The position numbers were made by a program, and so were the translations under genes. The notes under the pieces are model-generated. The model was not told the DNA's origin, did no database searches, and saw only the letters and a list, made by a program, of their open reading frames with translations. Positions 54,160-62,700 of a stretch of 64,000 bases of DNA are shown in pieces; within the stretch, counting starts at the first letter, position 1, and every line of letters begins with the position of its first letter. The DNA comes from Alistipes sp. Zagget8 (GTDB lineage: Bacteria > Bacteroidota > Bacteroidia > Bacteroidales > Rikenellaceae): the NCBI GenBank assembly GCA_001941065.1, contig MSHJ01000018.1, positions 1 through 64,000 of the forward strand. The letters run 5' to 3'.

Positions 54160-54200
54160 ACGAATCCGCCGGACGATTTCAGGTCGTCCGGCGGATTCGT
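54160..54200 (-). terminator. Terminator of the BamE-like-tailed gene
   Basis: A perfect 17-bp stem (54160-54176 with 54184-54200) with a 7-nt loop lies 3 nt past the minus-strand stop codon. The minus-strand tail is TTTTATTTCG. It may also stop the convergent small-protein transcript. Confidence 0.85.
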
Positions 54201-54203
54201 GCG

Positions 54204-55517
54204 TTAATTCTGGATGGAGGAGAGTATTCCGTTCTCGAAATAGAGGTAACTGCCCAGTCCGTAAACCCATTGTTCGTGGACGCCCCAGCTGCCCGACGAA
54301 CGGTTGATGTCGTCCGGCGATCCCCACGCTGCGCGGCACATTTCGCGGGTCATACCGATCCGCACCTTGCCCGCGAGGATCAGGTCGGCGGTCTGTTTGC
54401 CGTATTTCCGGTAGAGCGACGCCTTGTGTTCGCGCTCCTCTTTTTCGCGCTGGATGCGGGCCTCTTCGCGCTGCCGCTCCTCCTCGGCGCGTTGGGCGTA
54501 TACCGCTTCGGCGGGGGTGAGGAGCAGTTCGTCCACGAAGGCTCCCTGGCTCGGCAGCATATATCCCTCGATGCCGAACGGCACCGGGTAACGGGTCAGC
54601 GGAATGTAAATCTGCACGCTGTCCTGCTTCCTTTCGAAGACGAACGACGGCACGGCATAACCCGTTCCGTTGCCGATCAGCCGCACGTCCGTACACCGCA
54701 ATTCGGTGTCGAACTGCAGGATGGTCTGTTCGCCCTGCATGGTGTTGGCCGTCAGCCCGAACGAGGAGGTGTAACCCGTTGCCCCGGGTTTGCGTCCCGT
54801 GAGGAAGAAATCCCTGCCGAGATATTCCGTGCGATATTTCCCGAGGGCGCCTTCGAGGACGGCCGGGTAGTATTCGCTCCGTAGGTTTTTCGGGTCTTTC
54901 CCGGTGTGTGCGAACCAGTAGAGCACCTTGCCCCCGGCGTCGCGGAGCCGGAACATCCGCAGTTCGGAATCTTCGAACTTGCTTTTTTCGACCCCGAGTA
55001 TTTCGAAACTCCGCCCTTCGACCGCCTCGGCCGGGGTGAACCACCCGGACCGGGTTTGTCCCGAATAATCCAGCGTACCGATCCCCTTGGCCTCATGCAC
55101 CGAGCATCCGAGGGGCGTCAGGTCGTCGTATCCAAAGTATTTGAAGAATCGGGGGCTGTACACGTCGCTGTACAGGGTGTCCACCCGGAAATCCTCCGGA
55201 CGGACCTTCTTGCGGGGCTTACGCAGCCACACCGTATCGACGGCGACGGCGGCAGGCGTCTCCGCAAGGAAATTGAAATAGGCAATCGGCTTCAGATCGG
55301 CGTGAATGTCCCGGGGATAGAACAGCAGGCGCTGCCCGACGAGGCTTTCGTAATAGGCCGCATCGCCGTTCACGCGGATATTCGTGAGCGAGTCGTAAAC
55401 GACTGCGGCGGCCGTTTGCGGAACGGCTTTCCGGGGCAGGACGGATTCGGTTTTGAGCTGGGCGGAGGCGCTTGTGACGCACCAGAGGCCCGGCAGGAGG
55501 CAGAATAACAGTTTCAT
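54204..55517 (-). CDS. Exported protein with C-terminal BamE/SmpA-like domain
   Basis: 437 residues from the ATG at 55517 (MKLLFCLLPGLWCVTSASAQ, a signal peptide). The first 310 residues match no family I recognise. A predicted charged coiled coil follows (AEEERQREEARIQREKEERE, about 360-385). The end (KVRIGMTREMCRAAWGSP, then HEQWVYGLGSYLYFENGIL) has the pattern of BamE/SmpA-type modules (GMt...v...G.P, qWvY...yl.F.nG.l). BamE itself is about 110 residues, so this is a larger envelope protein with such a module. Divergent from rsmA. Confidence 0.75.
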   Translation of the reverse strand: MKLLFCLLPGLWCVTSASAQLKTESVLPRKAVPQTAAAVVYDSLTNIRVNGDAAYYESLVGQRLLFYPRDIHADLKPIAYFNFLAETPAAVAVDTVWLRKPRKKVRPEDFRVDTLYSDVYSPRFFKYFGYDDLTPLGCSVHEAKGIGTLDYSGQTRSGWFTPAEAVEGRSFEILGVEKSKFEDSELRMFRLRDAGGKVLYWFAHTGKDPKNLRSEYYPAVLEGALGKYRTEYLGRDFFLTGRKPGATGYTSSFGLTANTMQGEQTILQFDTELRCTDVRLIGNGTGYAVPSFVFERKQDSVQIYIPLTRYPVPFGIEGYMLPSQGAFVDELLLTPAEAVYAQRAEEERQREEARIQREKEEREHKASLYRKYGKQTADLILAGKVRIGMTREMCRAAWGSPDDINRSSGSWGVHEQWVYGLGSYLYFENGILSSIQN

Positions 55518-55537
55518 TTTTTCGGATCGTATGGCAG

Positions 55538-55545
55538 CAAAGGTA
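55538..55545 (-). promoter_or_regulatory. -7 box of the BamE-like-tailed gene
   Basis: TACCTTTG on the minus strand, ending 20 nt before the ATG at 55517. A -33 element is not clear. Confidence 0.5.
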
Positions 55546-55556
55546 ACATTATTTCG

Positions 55557-55641
55557 TACCTTTCGTGTCGCAGCGACACTTTTATTTGCCGGCCGACCGT
55601 CGGCCGGGTTTTGCAACCGCCCGACTTTTTTCGTACCTTTG
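55557..55641 (+). promoter_or_regulatory. Composite promoter with palindrome upstream of rsmA
   Basis: In order: TACCTTTC (55557-55564); the inverted repeat GTGTCG-CAG-CGACAC (55565-55579); TTTTA; a GC hairpin CCGGCCGA-CCG-TCGGCCGG (55589-55607); then a second promoter with TTTTGC, an AACCGCCCG stretch, a T6 run and TACCTTTG (55634-55641), 18 nt before the rsmA ATG. The same order of elements is found upstream of the M16 operon on the other strand. Confidence 0.65.
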
Positions 55642-55659
55642 GTGCCAATTCAAGTAATT

Positions 55660-56457
55660 ATGACGGAAGTAAGGGCTAAAAAGGCGCTGGGACAGCATTT
55701 TCTCACCGACCTGAACATTGCGCACAAAATCTGCGACTCGCTGTCGGGCGGCACGTCCGACGCGCCGTGCCCGGTGCTGGAGGTGGGGTGCGGCATGGGT
55801 GTGCTGACGCAGTTCCTGCTGCGCCGCGACGACATCGTGACCTGGGGCGCCGAGATCGACTCGGAGAGCGTCGCGTATCTCCATGCCCACTATCCGGAGT
55901 TCGCGCCGCGGCTCATCGAGGGCGATTTCCTGCGGATGGACCTCCGCGCACGTTTCCCCGACGGACTGCGGATCATCGGCAATTTCCCTTACAACATTTC
56001 GTCCCAGATATTTTTCAAAGTGCTGGAAAACCGCGACCTGGTGCCCGAATGCGTCGGCATGATTCAGAAGGAGGTCGCCGTGCGGCTGGCCGAGCCTCCC
56101 GGATCGAAGGAGTACGGCATTCTCTCGGTGCTTCTGCAGGCGTGGTACGACATCGACTACCTCTTTACGGTCAACGAGACGGTCTTCAGCCCGCCCCCGA
56201 AGGTCAAGAGCGCCGTCATCCGCCTGCGCCGTAATGCCACCGAGCACCTCGGATGCGATGAAAAGCTGTTCGTCAGGGTGGTGAAGGCCTCCTTCGGCCA
56301 GCGCCGCAAGATGATTCGCAACTCGCTGCGCTCGGTTTTCGGCGATTTCGGCGGTGCCGAACATCCGTTCTTTACGCAGCGTGCCGAACAACTGGGCGTC
56401 GCCGACTTTGTGGAGCTAACCAACTGGGTCGACGCTGCCCGCAACGACCGTCACTAA
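55660..56457 (+). CDS. rsmA: 16S rRNA dimethyladenosine transferase
   Basis: 265 residues from the ATG at 55660 (MTEVRAKKALGQHFLTDLN, the family start). Dimethylates A1518 and A1519 of 16S rRNA with SAM; also called KsgA. SAM motif VLEVGCGMGVLTQFLL, acidic motif EGDFLRMD and catalytic motif IIGNFPYNISSQI (NxPY-type) are all present, as is the C-terminal FSPPPKVKSAVIRLRR and FGQRRKMIRNSL. Its 3' end overlaps the convergent M16 gene by 42 bp. Confidence 0.96.
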   Translation: MTEVRAKKALGQHFLTDLNIAHKICDSLSGGTSDAPCPVLEVGCGMGVLTQFLLRRDDIVTWGAEIDSESVAYLHAHYPEFAPRLIEGDFLRMDLRARFPDGLRIIGNFPYNISSQIFFKVLENRDLVPECVGMIQKEVAVRLAEPPGSKEYGILSVLLQAWYDIDYLFTVNETVFSPPPKVKSAVIRLRRNATEHLGCDEKLFVRVVKASFGQRRKMIRNSLRSVFGDFGGAEHPFFTQRAEQLGVADFVELTNWVDAARNDRH

Positions 56458-57687
56458 ATCCTCTTTCGCCAAATAGTTCCGGGCCAGCGACTGCACGTCG
56501 GCGGGCGTCATCTGCCGGATGCGGCGGATGTTTGCGCCGATTACCGTGTTGTCCGTGCCGCAGAGGATGTTCTCGATCGTCACGTCGGCGATGCCGAACG
56601 GTCCGTCTAAAATGCGCATCATCTCGCCCGTCATCATGTTTTTCACCAGCGCCAGCTCCTCTTCGGGCATGGGCTCTGTGCGAAGACGTTCGATCTCCCT
56701 GTAAATTTCCGTCAGGGCCTCCTGCGTGACGTCGGTCCCGACCTGCGCCGCCACGGCGAAATATCCCTCGCGTTCGAAATTGACCATCGCGGCCACCACG
56801 CCATAGGTGTACCCGTGCTCTTCGCGCAGGTTCTGCATCAGCCGCGACCCGAAATAGCCGCCCAGCGCCGTTGCCACGACCTGCATGCCCACGAAATCGG
56901 GATGGGGGCGCGGAAACAGCAGGCGTCCCAGCCGCAGCGACGACTGCACCGCCCCGGGATGCTCCACAAAGGCGTTGTGCGTGGTCTCGGGCGCCGGGAA
57001 CCGGATAGCCGTCTCGGCCTCCCCGTGGGGAAGCTGTGCCGCGAGGGCCCCGACGGCCTGCATTTCGTGCTCCCCGATGCGGCCGCTGCAGACCACGAAG
57101 CAGTTTTCGGCGGTGTAGAACCGTCGGTGGAAATCGGCCACGGCTTCGCGCGTGAGGTTGTCGTATTCGCGTTCGTCCGACGAGATGCCGTAGGGATGCC
57201 GTGCCCCGAACAGCGCCCGGGCAAAGGCTTCGCGCGCCTCGACATCGACCTTCGTGCGGTCGATTGCCAGCCGCTGTTTGCGCTTGGCGGCGTAGGTGCG
57301 CAGCTCCTCCTCGGGGAACACGGGACGGAGCAGAATCTCCTCTGCCACCTCGAGCGTCCGGTCGAAGAATTTCGAGAGCGTTGCGAAATTGATATAGGCG
57401 TAGTCGCGGTCGATGTTGACATCGTACCACGAACCGTAGTAGTCGAGCTGTTCGGCGACCTCGCGGGCCGTCATGCCGCGCGTGCCCTCGGCGAGCAGGT
57501 TGGCGGCGGCCGATGCCGAGAAGGGCGCCTGCTGGAGGGCCGATCCGGCGCGGAAGACGAACGAGATGCGCAGCACCTCGAAATCCTCCGAAGCGAGCGT
57601 GTAGAGGGCGACGCCGTTGGGCAGTACGGTCTTTGCGGCCTGTGCGATCGAGACCTCCGAGGGGGTTATGCGGGGTTGGCGTGTCAT
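56416..57687 (-). CDS. M16-family peptidase-like protein, non-catalytic partner
   Basis: 423 residues with the M16 two-domain fold (LPNGVALYTLASEDFEVLRI, GSALQQAPFSASAAANLLAEGTRGM). The HxxEH zinc site expected around residue 65 is absent. The C-terminal substrate-contact motif EHGYTYGVVA is kept. In two-gene M16 systems the member without zinc ligands pairs with the active one to form a closed chamber (established for M16B pairs). Its start overlaps the active partner by 4 nt (ATGA). The 3' end overlaps rsmA. Confidence 0.92.
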   Translation of the reverse strand: MTRQPRITPSEVSIAQAAKTVLPNGVALYTLASEDFEVLRISFVFRAGSALQQAPFSASAAANLLAEGTRGMTAREVAEQLDYYGSWYDVNIDRDYAYINFATLSKFFDRTLEVAEEILLRPVFPEEELRTYAAKRKQRLAIDRTKVDVEAREAFARALFGARHPYGISSDEREYDNLTREAVADFHRRFYTAENCFVVCSGRIGEHEMQAVGALAAQLPHGEAETAIRFPAPETTHNAFVEHPGAVQSSLRLGRLLFPRPHPDFVGMQVVATALGGYFGSRLMQNLREEHGYTYGVVAAMVNFEREGYFAVAAQVGTDVTQEALTEIYREIERLRTEPMPEEELALVKNMMTGEMMRILDGPFGIADVTIENILCGTDNTVIGANIRRIRQMTPADVQSLARNYLAKEDLVTVVAGSVDPVG

Positions 57688-58922
57688 TTCTTTACGTTGT
57701 AGATAAGTGTGGAACTGTTTTCCGGCCGGAATGTGCGGCTGCTGAACGAACGGATGTCGTCGTCGGTGACGGCGCGGTAGCGGTCTACCTCGTGGTTGAT
57801 CAGGTCGAGGTCGCCCAGCATTTCGTAAAACCCGAGGTTCATCGCCTTGTTCATGACGTTCAGCTCGCCGAAAAGCGTGTTGGCTTCGAACTTGTTCTTG
57901 ACCTTCTCGATCTCATAAGCGCTCGCCGAGGTAGTCTGCAGGGTTTCGATCTCCTCGCGGAAGGCCGCTTCGACCGTTGCGGACGTCACGCCCGGAAGCA
58001 GCTGGCCCGTGAAGACGAACAGCCCCGGATCGACGTCGCCCGTGACATAGGCGTTGACGCTCGACAGCAGTTGGCGCTCCTTAACCAGCCGGGTGTACAA
58101 CCGGCCCGAATCGCCTCCCGACAGCAGGTCCGAAACCAGGTCGGCGGTGTAGAAATCCCCTTCGGTGCGTCCGCCCATGTGGTAGGCCACGGTGACGGTC
58201 GGCGCCGGCACGTCGCGTTCCACCTCCTCGCGCCGCGCTTCGGTCTGCGCGGGCTCCTGCGGAATCGGCACGGCGGCGGCAGGGTGGTCGGCGAGCGGCG
58301 CGAACCACTTTTCGGCCAGTTCCAGCATCCGCTCCTCGTCGATGTCCGCCGAGATCGACAGCACGGCGTTCGACGGGCGGTAGTGGGCCCGGTAGAAAGC
58401 CTCCACATCCTTCAGCGTGGCTCCGGCGATATGCTCCGTTGTGAGGCCGATGGCCGCCCAGCGGTAGGGGTGAACCTTGTAGGCCAGCGCCCGCAGCAGC
58501 ATCGTCTGGTCGCCGTAGGGCTGGTTGAGGTAGCGCTGGCGGAACTCCTCGATCACCACCTTCTTCTCGGCTTCGAGTTTCGCGGGGGTGATGTCGAGCC
58601 CCTCCATGCGGTCGCTTTCCAACCAGAGGGCCGTTTCGAGGTTGTCCTTCGGAAGCGTGATGTAGAAATCCGTATAGTCGTTGTTCGTGAAGGCGTTGTT
58701 GTCGCCCGAGGCCATCTGCACCGGGAGGTCGAAATTGGGGATCTCGCGCGTGCCGCGGAACATGAGGTGCTCGAACAGGTGTGCGAATCCCGTGCGTGCG
58801 GGATTCTCGTTGCGCGCGCCGACCTTGTAGAGGATGTTCACGGCGGCGAGTTTCGAAGCCCGGTCGCGGTTGACGACGACGGTGAGGCCGTTCGGCAGTA
58901 TTTTCTTGGTGTATGGAATCAT
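57684..58922 (-). CDS. M16-family zinc metallopeptidase, active partner
   Basis: 412 residues from the ATG at 58922 (MIPYTKKILPNGLTVVVNRD). The inverted zinc motif is HLFEH at residues 48-52, with the downstream Glu ligand in EKKVVIEEFRQR. C-terminal substrate motif GRLYTRLVKERQL. No signal peptide, so likely cytoplasmic, degrading peptides or signal-peptide fragments. The proximal -7 box ends only 6 nt before the start codon, so the mRNA may be almost leaderless. Confidence 0.94.
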   Translation of the reverse strand: MIPYTKKILPNGLTVVVNRDRASKLAAVNILYKVGARNENPARTGFAHLFEHLMFRGTREIPNFDLPVQMASGDNNAFTNNDYTDFYITLPKDNLETALWLESDRMEGLDITPAKLEAEKKVVIEEFRQRYLNQPYGDQTMLLRALAYKVHPYRWAAIGLTTEHIAGATLKDVEAFYRAHYRPSNAVLSISADIDEERMLELAEKWFAPLADHPAAAVPIPQEPAQTEARREEVERDVPAPTVTVAYHMGGRTEGDFYTADLVSDLLSGGDSGRLYTRLVKERQLLSSVNAYVTGDVDPGLFVFTGQLLPGVTSATVEAAFREEIETLQTTSASAYEIEKVKNKFEANTLFGELNVMNKAMNLGFYEMLGDLDLINHEVDRYRAVTDDDIRSFSSRTFRPENSSTLIYNVKK

Positions 58923-58928
58923 AATGTA

Positions 58929-59072
58929 CAAAGGTAATAAAAAGCGGGCGGGTGCAAAACCGAATTACATACGGTTTTGTAAAACAGGCCGACTGGTAAA
59001 AGTGTCGTTACGACACCAAAGGTAGTAAAAAGCGGGCGGGTGCAAAATCGAATTACGTGCGGTTTTGCAAAA
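58929..59072 (-). repeat. Tandemly duplicated promoter segment upstream of the M16 operon
   Basis: A 56-bp unit occurs at 58929-58984 and 59017-59072 with five differences. Each unit on the minus strand carries TTTTGC, a CACCCGCCCG stretch, T5 and TACCTTTG (TTACCTTTG or CTACCTTTG), that is, a -33/-7 promoter. The distal box is followed by GTGTCG-TAA-CGACAC (59016-59002), the same palindrome as in front of rsmA. Each unit also has an inverted CAAAACCG/CGGTTTTG-type arm pair. Confidence 0.75.
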
Positions 59073-59393
59073 AAAAGCAGCGGCGGGGAACACAAGTGAC
59101 GCCTCATTGTTTTCAGAAAAATGGATTCGGTGACTATGAAGAAGTTTGGGATTTGGAGAATCCATCGCTCCCGCCGCTGCATGCTTTCGTTCATGACCGG
59201 CAGAAACGAGAAGAGTGCTGCCGACAATCTGGCTCCTGTGGCTCTGGTAAGCCTGTAAACCCTTCACATCAGCACGCACCCTTGGGTACGATCCATTGTG
59301 GGTTTGCAAAAAATTTACCAGATTTCAGGAGCCCCAATACAATCGTCTTTTATATCCGATTATTTAAAGAACGGTTGCGAATAGAGAATATCG
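59069..59393 (-). ncRNA. Candidate structured RNA of about 325 nt, unassigned
   Basis: No credible protein. On the minus strand a -7 box lies upstream and a T8 tract closes the element. Perfect helices (plus coordinates): 59231-59238 with 59326-59333 (8 bp); nested 59243-59250 with 59315-59322 (8 bp); nested 59257-59262 with 59300-59305 (6 bp); 59198-59203 with 59218-59223 (6 bp); 59121-59128 with 59158-59165 (8 bp); and 59077-59087 with 59170-59180 (11 bp), directly before T8 (59076-59069). I did not find the conserved cores of tmRNA, RNase P RNA, SRP RNA or 6S RNA. Direction is inferred from the promoter and T tract. Confidence 0.55.
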
Positions 59394-59399
59394 CACGCA

Positions 59400-59407
59400 C
59401 AAAGTTA
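59400..59407 (-). promoter_or_regulatory. -7 box upstream of the candidate structured RNA
   Basis: TAACTTTG on the minus strand, a full consensus match. The -33 region has only TTTC. Expected start of the transcript is near 59393. The stretch from here to 59661 shows nothing else I can identify. Confidence 0.5.
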
Positions 59408-59661
59408 ACAATTTTTCCGGACATGAAAGCCGGGTGTCCGAAAGTCTTATTTTTAGAACCGTATTTTTCGTGCAGGGCTCCGGTTCCGGTGTGCGTTCCG
59501 GGGTAACGCGCTATCGGATAGTAGGTTCGTCAACTCAGTGATTCTCCGCGACTTTACTGTTAATTGAATAACAGCCTGACTGTTATTTTATTAACATTTG
59601 AAAAGGCAAAAATTTACACTTTTTTGAACAAAAATAGGCGTCGTTTCTCGGTCGAAATTGC

Positions 59662-59689
59662 TATCTTTGCATCGCCCGTGTTTTCGGGC
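59662..59689 (+). promoter_or_regulatory. nifJ promoter and leader hairpin
   Basis: TATCTTTG (59662-59669) is a full -7 match; the -33 is weak. The expected leader of about 70 nt begins with a small hairpin GCCCG-TGTTTT-CGGGC (59674-59689). Confidence 0.55.
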
Positions 59690-59743
59690 TGTGCCTGAAT
59701 TGTTAGGAAATACACACAAATATCATCTAAAATTTCAACTAAA

Positions 59744-62700
59744 ATGGCAGAAAAGAAATTTATCACCTGTGATGGTAACTACGCTGCGGCCCATGTGGCC
59801 TATATGTTCTCGGAGGTCGCAGCCATCTATCCCATCACGCCGTCGTCGACGATGGCCGAGCTCGTGGACGAGTGGGCCGCTCAGGGACGTAAGAATATTT
59901 TCGGCGAGACCGTCAAGGTCGTTGAAATGCAGTCGGAGGCCGGCGCTGCCGGTGCCGTGCACGGATCGCTGCAGAGCGGTGCCCTGACCTCGACCTTCAC
60001 GGCGTCGCAGGGCCTGCTGCTGATGGTCCCCAACATGTATAAGATTGCCGGCGAGCTGCTTCCGGGCGTGTTCCACGTTTCGGCGCGTGCGCTGGCCGCA
60101 CAGTCGCTGTCGATCTTCGGCGACCACCAGGACGTGATGGCTACGCGCCAGACCGGTTTCGCCATGCTGGCCACCTCGTCGGTGCAGGAGGTCATGGACC
60201 TCGCAGGCGTCGCACACCTCGTGTCGCTGAAGTCACGCGTGCCGTTTCTGCATTTCTTCGACGGTTTCCGCACCTCGCATGAGATTCAGAAAATCGAGCT
60301 GATCGACGAGGCCGCGCTGACGGCGATGCTCGACCGCGACGCCCTGAAGGAGTTCCGCAACCGGGCCCTGAACCCCGAACACCCCGTGACCCGCGGTACG
60401 GCCCAGAACCCCGACATCTATTTCCAGACGCGCGAGGCTTCGAACAAGTTCTACGACGCCGTGCCCGACATGGTGGCCGACACCATGAAGGAGCTTTCGA
60501 AGATCACCGGCCGCGAATACAAGCCGTTCGTCTATTATGGTGCGAAGGATGCCGAGAACATCGTCGTTGCGATGGGTTCGGTGACCGAGACCATCAAGGA
60601 GACGGTCGATTACCTCATGGCCAAAGGCGAGAAGGTGGGTGTCATCACCGTACACCTCTACCGTCCGTTCTCGGTGAAATACCTGATGGCAGTGCTTCCC
60701 GAGAGCGTGAAGCGTATCTGCGTGCTCGACCGCACGAAGGAGCCGGGAGCCAACGGCGACCCCCTCTACTTGGACATCGTCGAGGCTTTCGCAACCTGCC
60801 CGTGCAGCAAGAAGCCGCTGATCATCGGCGGCCGCTACGGTCTTTCGTCGAAGGACACCACCCCGGCGCAGATGCTGGCCGTGTTCGAGAACCTGAAGAT
60901 GAACGAGCCCAAGAATCAGTTCACGGTGGGTATCGTGGACGACGTGACGTTCCGTTCGCTGCCCGTCGGCGAGGAGATTTCGCTGGCGAAGCCCGGCACG
61001 TTCGAGGGGCTGTTCTTCGGACTGGGCGCCGACGGTACGGTGGGTGCCAACAAGAACTCGATCAAGATTATCGGCGGCACGACGAACAAGTACTGCCAGG
61101 CCTATTTCTCCTATGACTCGAAGAAATCGGGCGGCTACACCTCGTCGCACCTGCGTTTCGGCGACCTGCCCATCACGTCGCCCTATCTGGTGACCACCCC
61201 CGATTTCGTGGCCTGCCACGTTCCCTCGTATGTCGACAAGTACGACGTGCTGAAGGGGCTGAAGAAGGGCGGTTCGTTCCTGCTGAACTCGGTGCACGAT
61301 GCCGAGACCACCTGCGCGACGCTGCCCGACCACATGAAGGTCTACCTGGCCAAGAACAAGATCAATTTCTATATCATCAACGCCACGAAGATCGCCGCCG
61401 AGCTGGGTCTGGGTTCGCGTACGAACACCATCATGCAGTCGGCATTCTTCAAGATCGCCAACGTCATTCCGTTCGACAAGGCTGTCGAGGAGATGAAAAA
61501 GGCCATCCTCAAATCCTACGGAAAGAAAGGCGAGGACATCGTCAACATGAACTATGCGGCTGTCGACGCCGGCGGCAACGCCGTCGTGAAGGTCGAGGTT
61601 CCCGCCGAGTGGGCGTCGATCGAGGACAAGGGCTTCGAGCACGTTTCGAACGCTTCGTACCCGGAGTTCGTGCGCAAAGTCGTCGAGCCGATCAACGGCC
61701 TGAAGGGCGATATGCTGCCCGTTTCGGCCTTCAACGGCCGTGAGGACGGCACGTGGGACAACGGCACGGCTGCTTACGAGAAGCGCGGCATCGCCGTCAA
61801 CGTTCCCGAGTGGAAGATCGAGAACTGTATCCAGTGCAACCAGTGCGCCTATGTCTGCCCCCACGCCGTGATTCGTCCGTTCCTCGCCACCGAGGAGGAG
61901 GCCGCCGCTTCGGGCCTGGAGTGGAAGCAGGGTCTGGGCGAAACGAAGGAGTACAAGTTCCGCATCCAGATTTCGCCGCTCGACTGTACGGGCTGTTCGA
62001 ACTGCGTCGACGTCTGCCCCGCCAAGGAGAAGGCGCTCGTCATGCGTCCGTTGGAGGAGCAGATGCCCGAGCAGAAGAACTGGGAGTATATCACCAAAAA
62101 TATCGGCTACAAGCAGGTTGTCGACAAGACCAAGTCGATCAAGAACCTGCAGTTCGCACAGCCGTTGTTCGAGTTCTCGGGTGCCTGCGCAGGCTGCGGC
62201 GAGACTCCTTATATTAAAGCCATCTCGCAGCTCTTCGGCGACAAGATGATGGTTGCCAACGCCACGGGCTGCACCTCGATCTACTCGGGTTCGGCGCCCT
62301 CGACGCCCTACTGCACCAACGCTGCCGGTCAGGGTCCCGCTTGGGCCAACTCGCTGTTCGAGGACAATGCCGAGTTCGGTCTGGGTATGCACATCGGCGT
62401 GGAGAAACTCCGCGACCGCATCCAGCTGGCGATGGAGGATGCCATTGCGAATTGCGCGAAATGCTCCGACGAGCTGAAGGGCGTGATGAAGGAGTGGATC
62501 GAGAACCGCGGTTCGTCGGCCAAGTCGGCCGAGGTTACGGCACGCCTGATTCCGATGATGGAGGCCTGCGGCTGTGACGCCTGCAAGAAGATCCTCGAAC
62601 ACAAGGAGTGGCTCGTGAAGAAATCGCAGTGGATCATCGGCGGCGACGGCTGGGGCTACGACATCGGTTACGGTGGTGTGGACCACGTGCTGGCTACGGG

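Noticed and set aside
59069..59393. Assignment of the structured element to tmRNA, RNase P RNA, SRP RNA or 6S RNA
   Set aside because: The conserved core sequences of the first three were not found, and the layout of several separate helices does not fit the single long 6S hairpin with a central bubble. A short similarity to part of 6S (AAGGGTTTACAG) was judged too weak.
58965..59506. Short open frames on both strands between the M16 operon and nifJ
   Set aside because: No protein signature; they run through perfect inverted repeats, a T8 tract and promoter copies, which fits an RNA element better.
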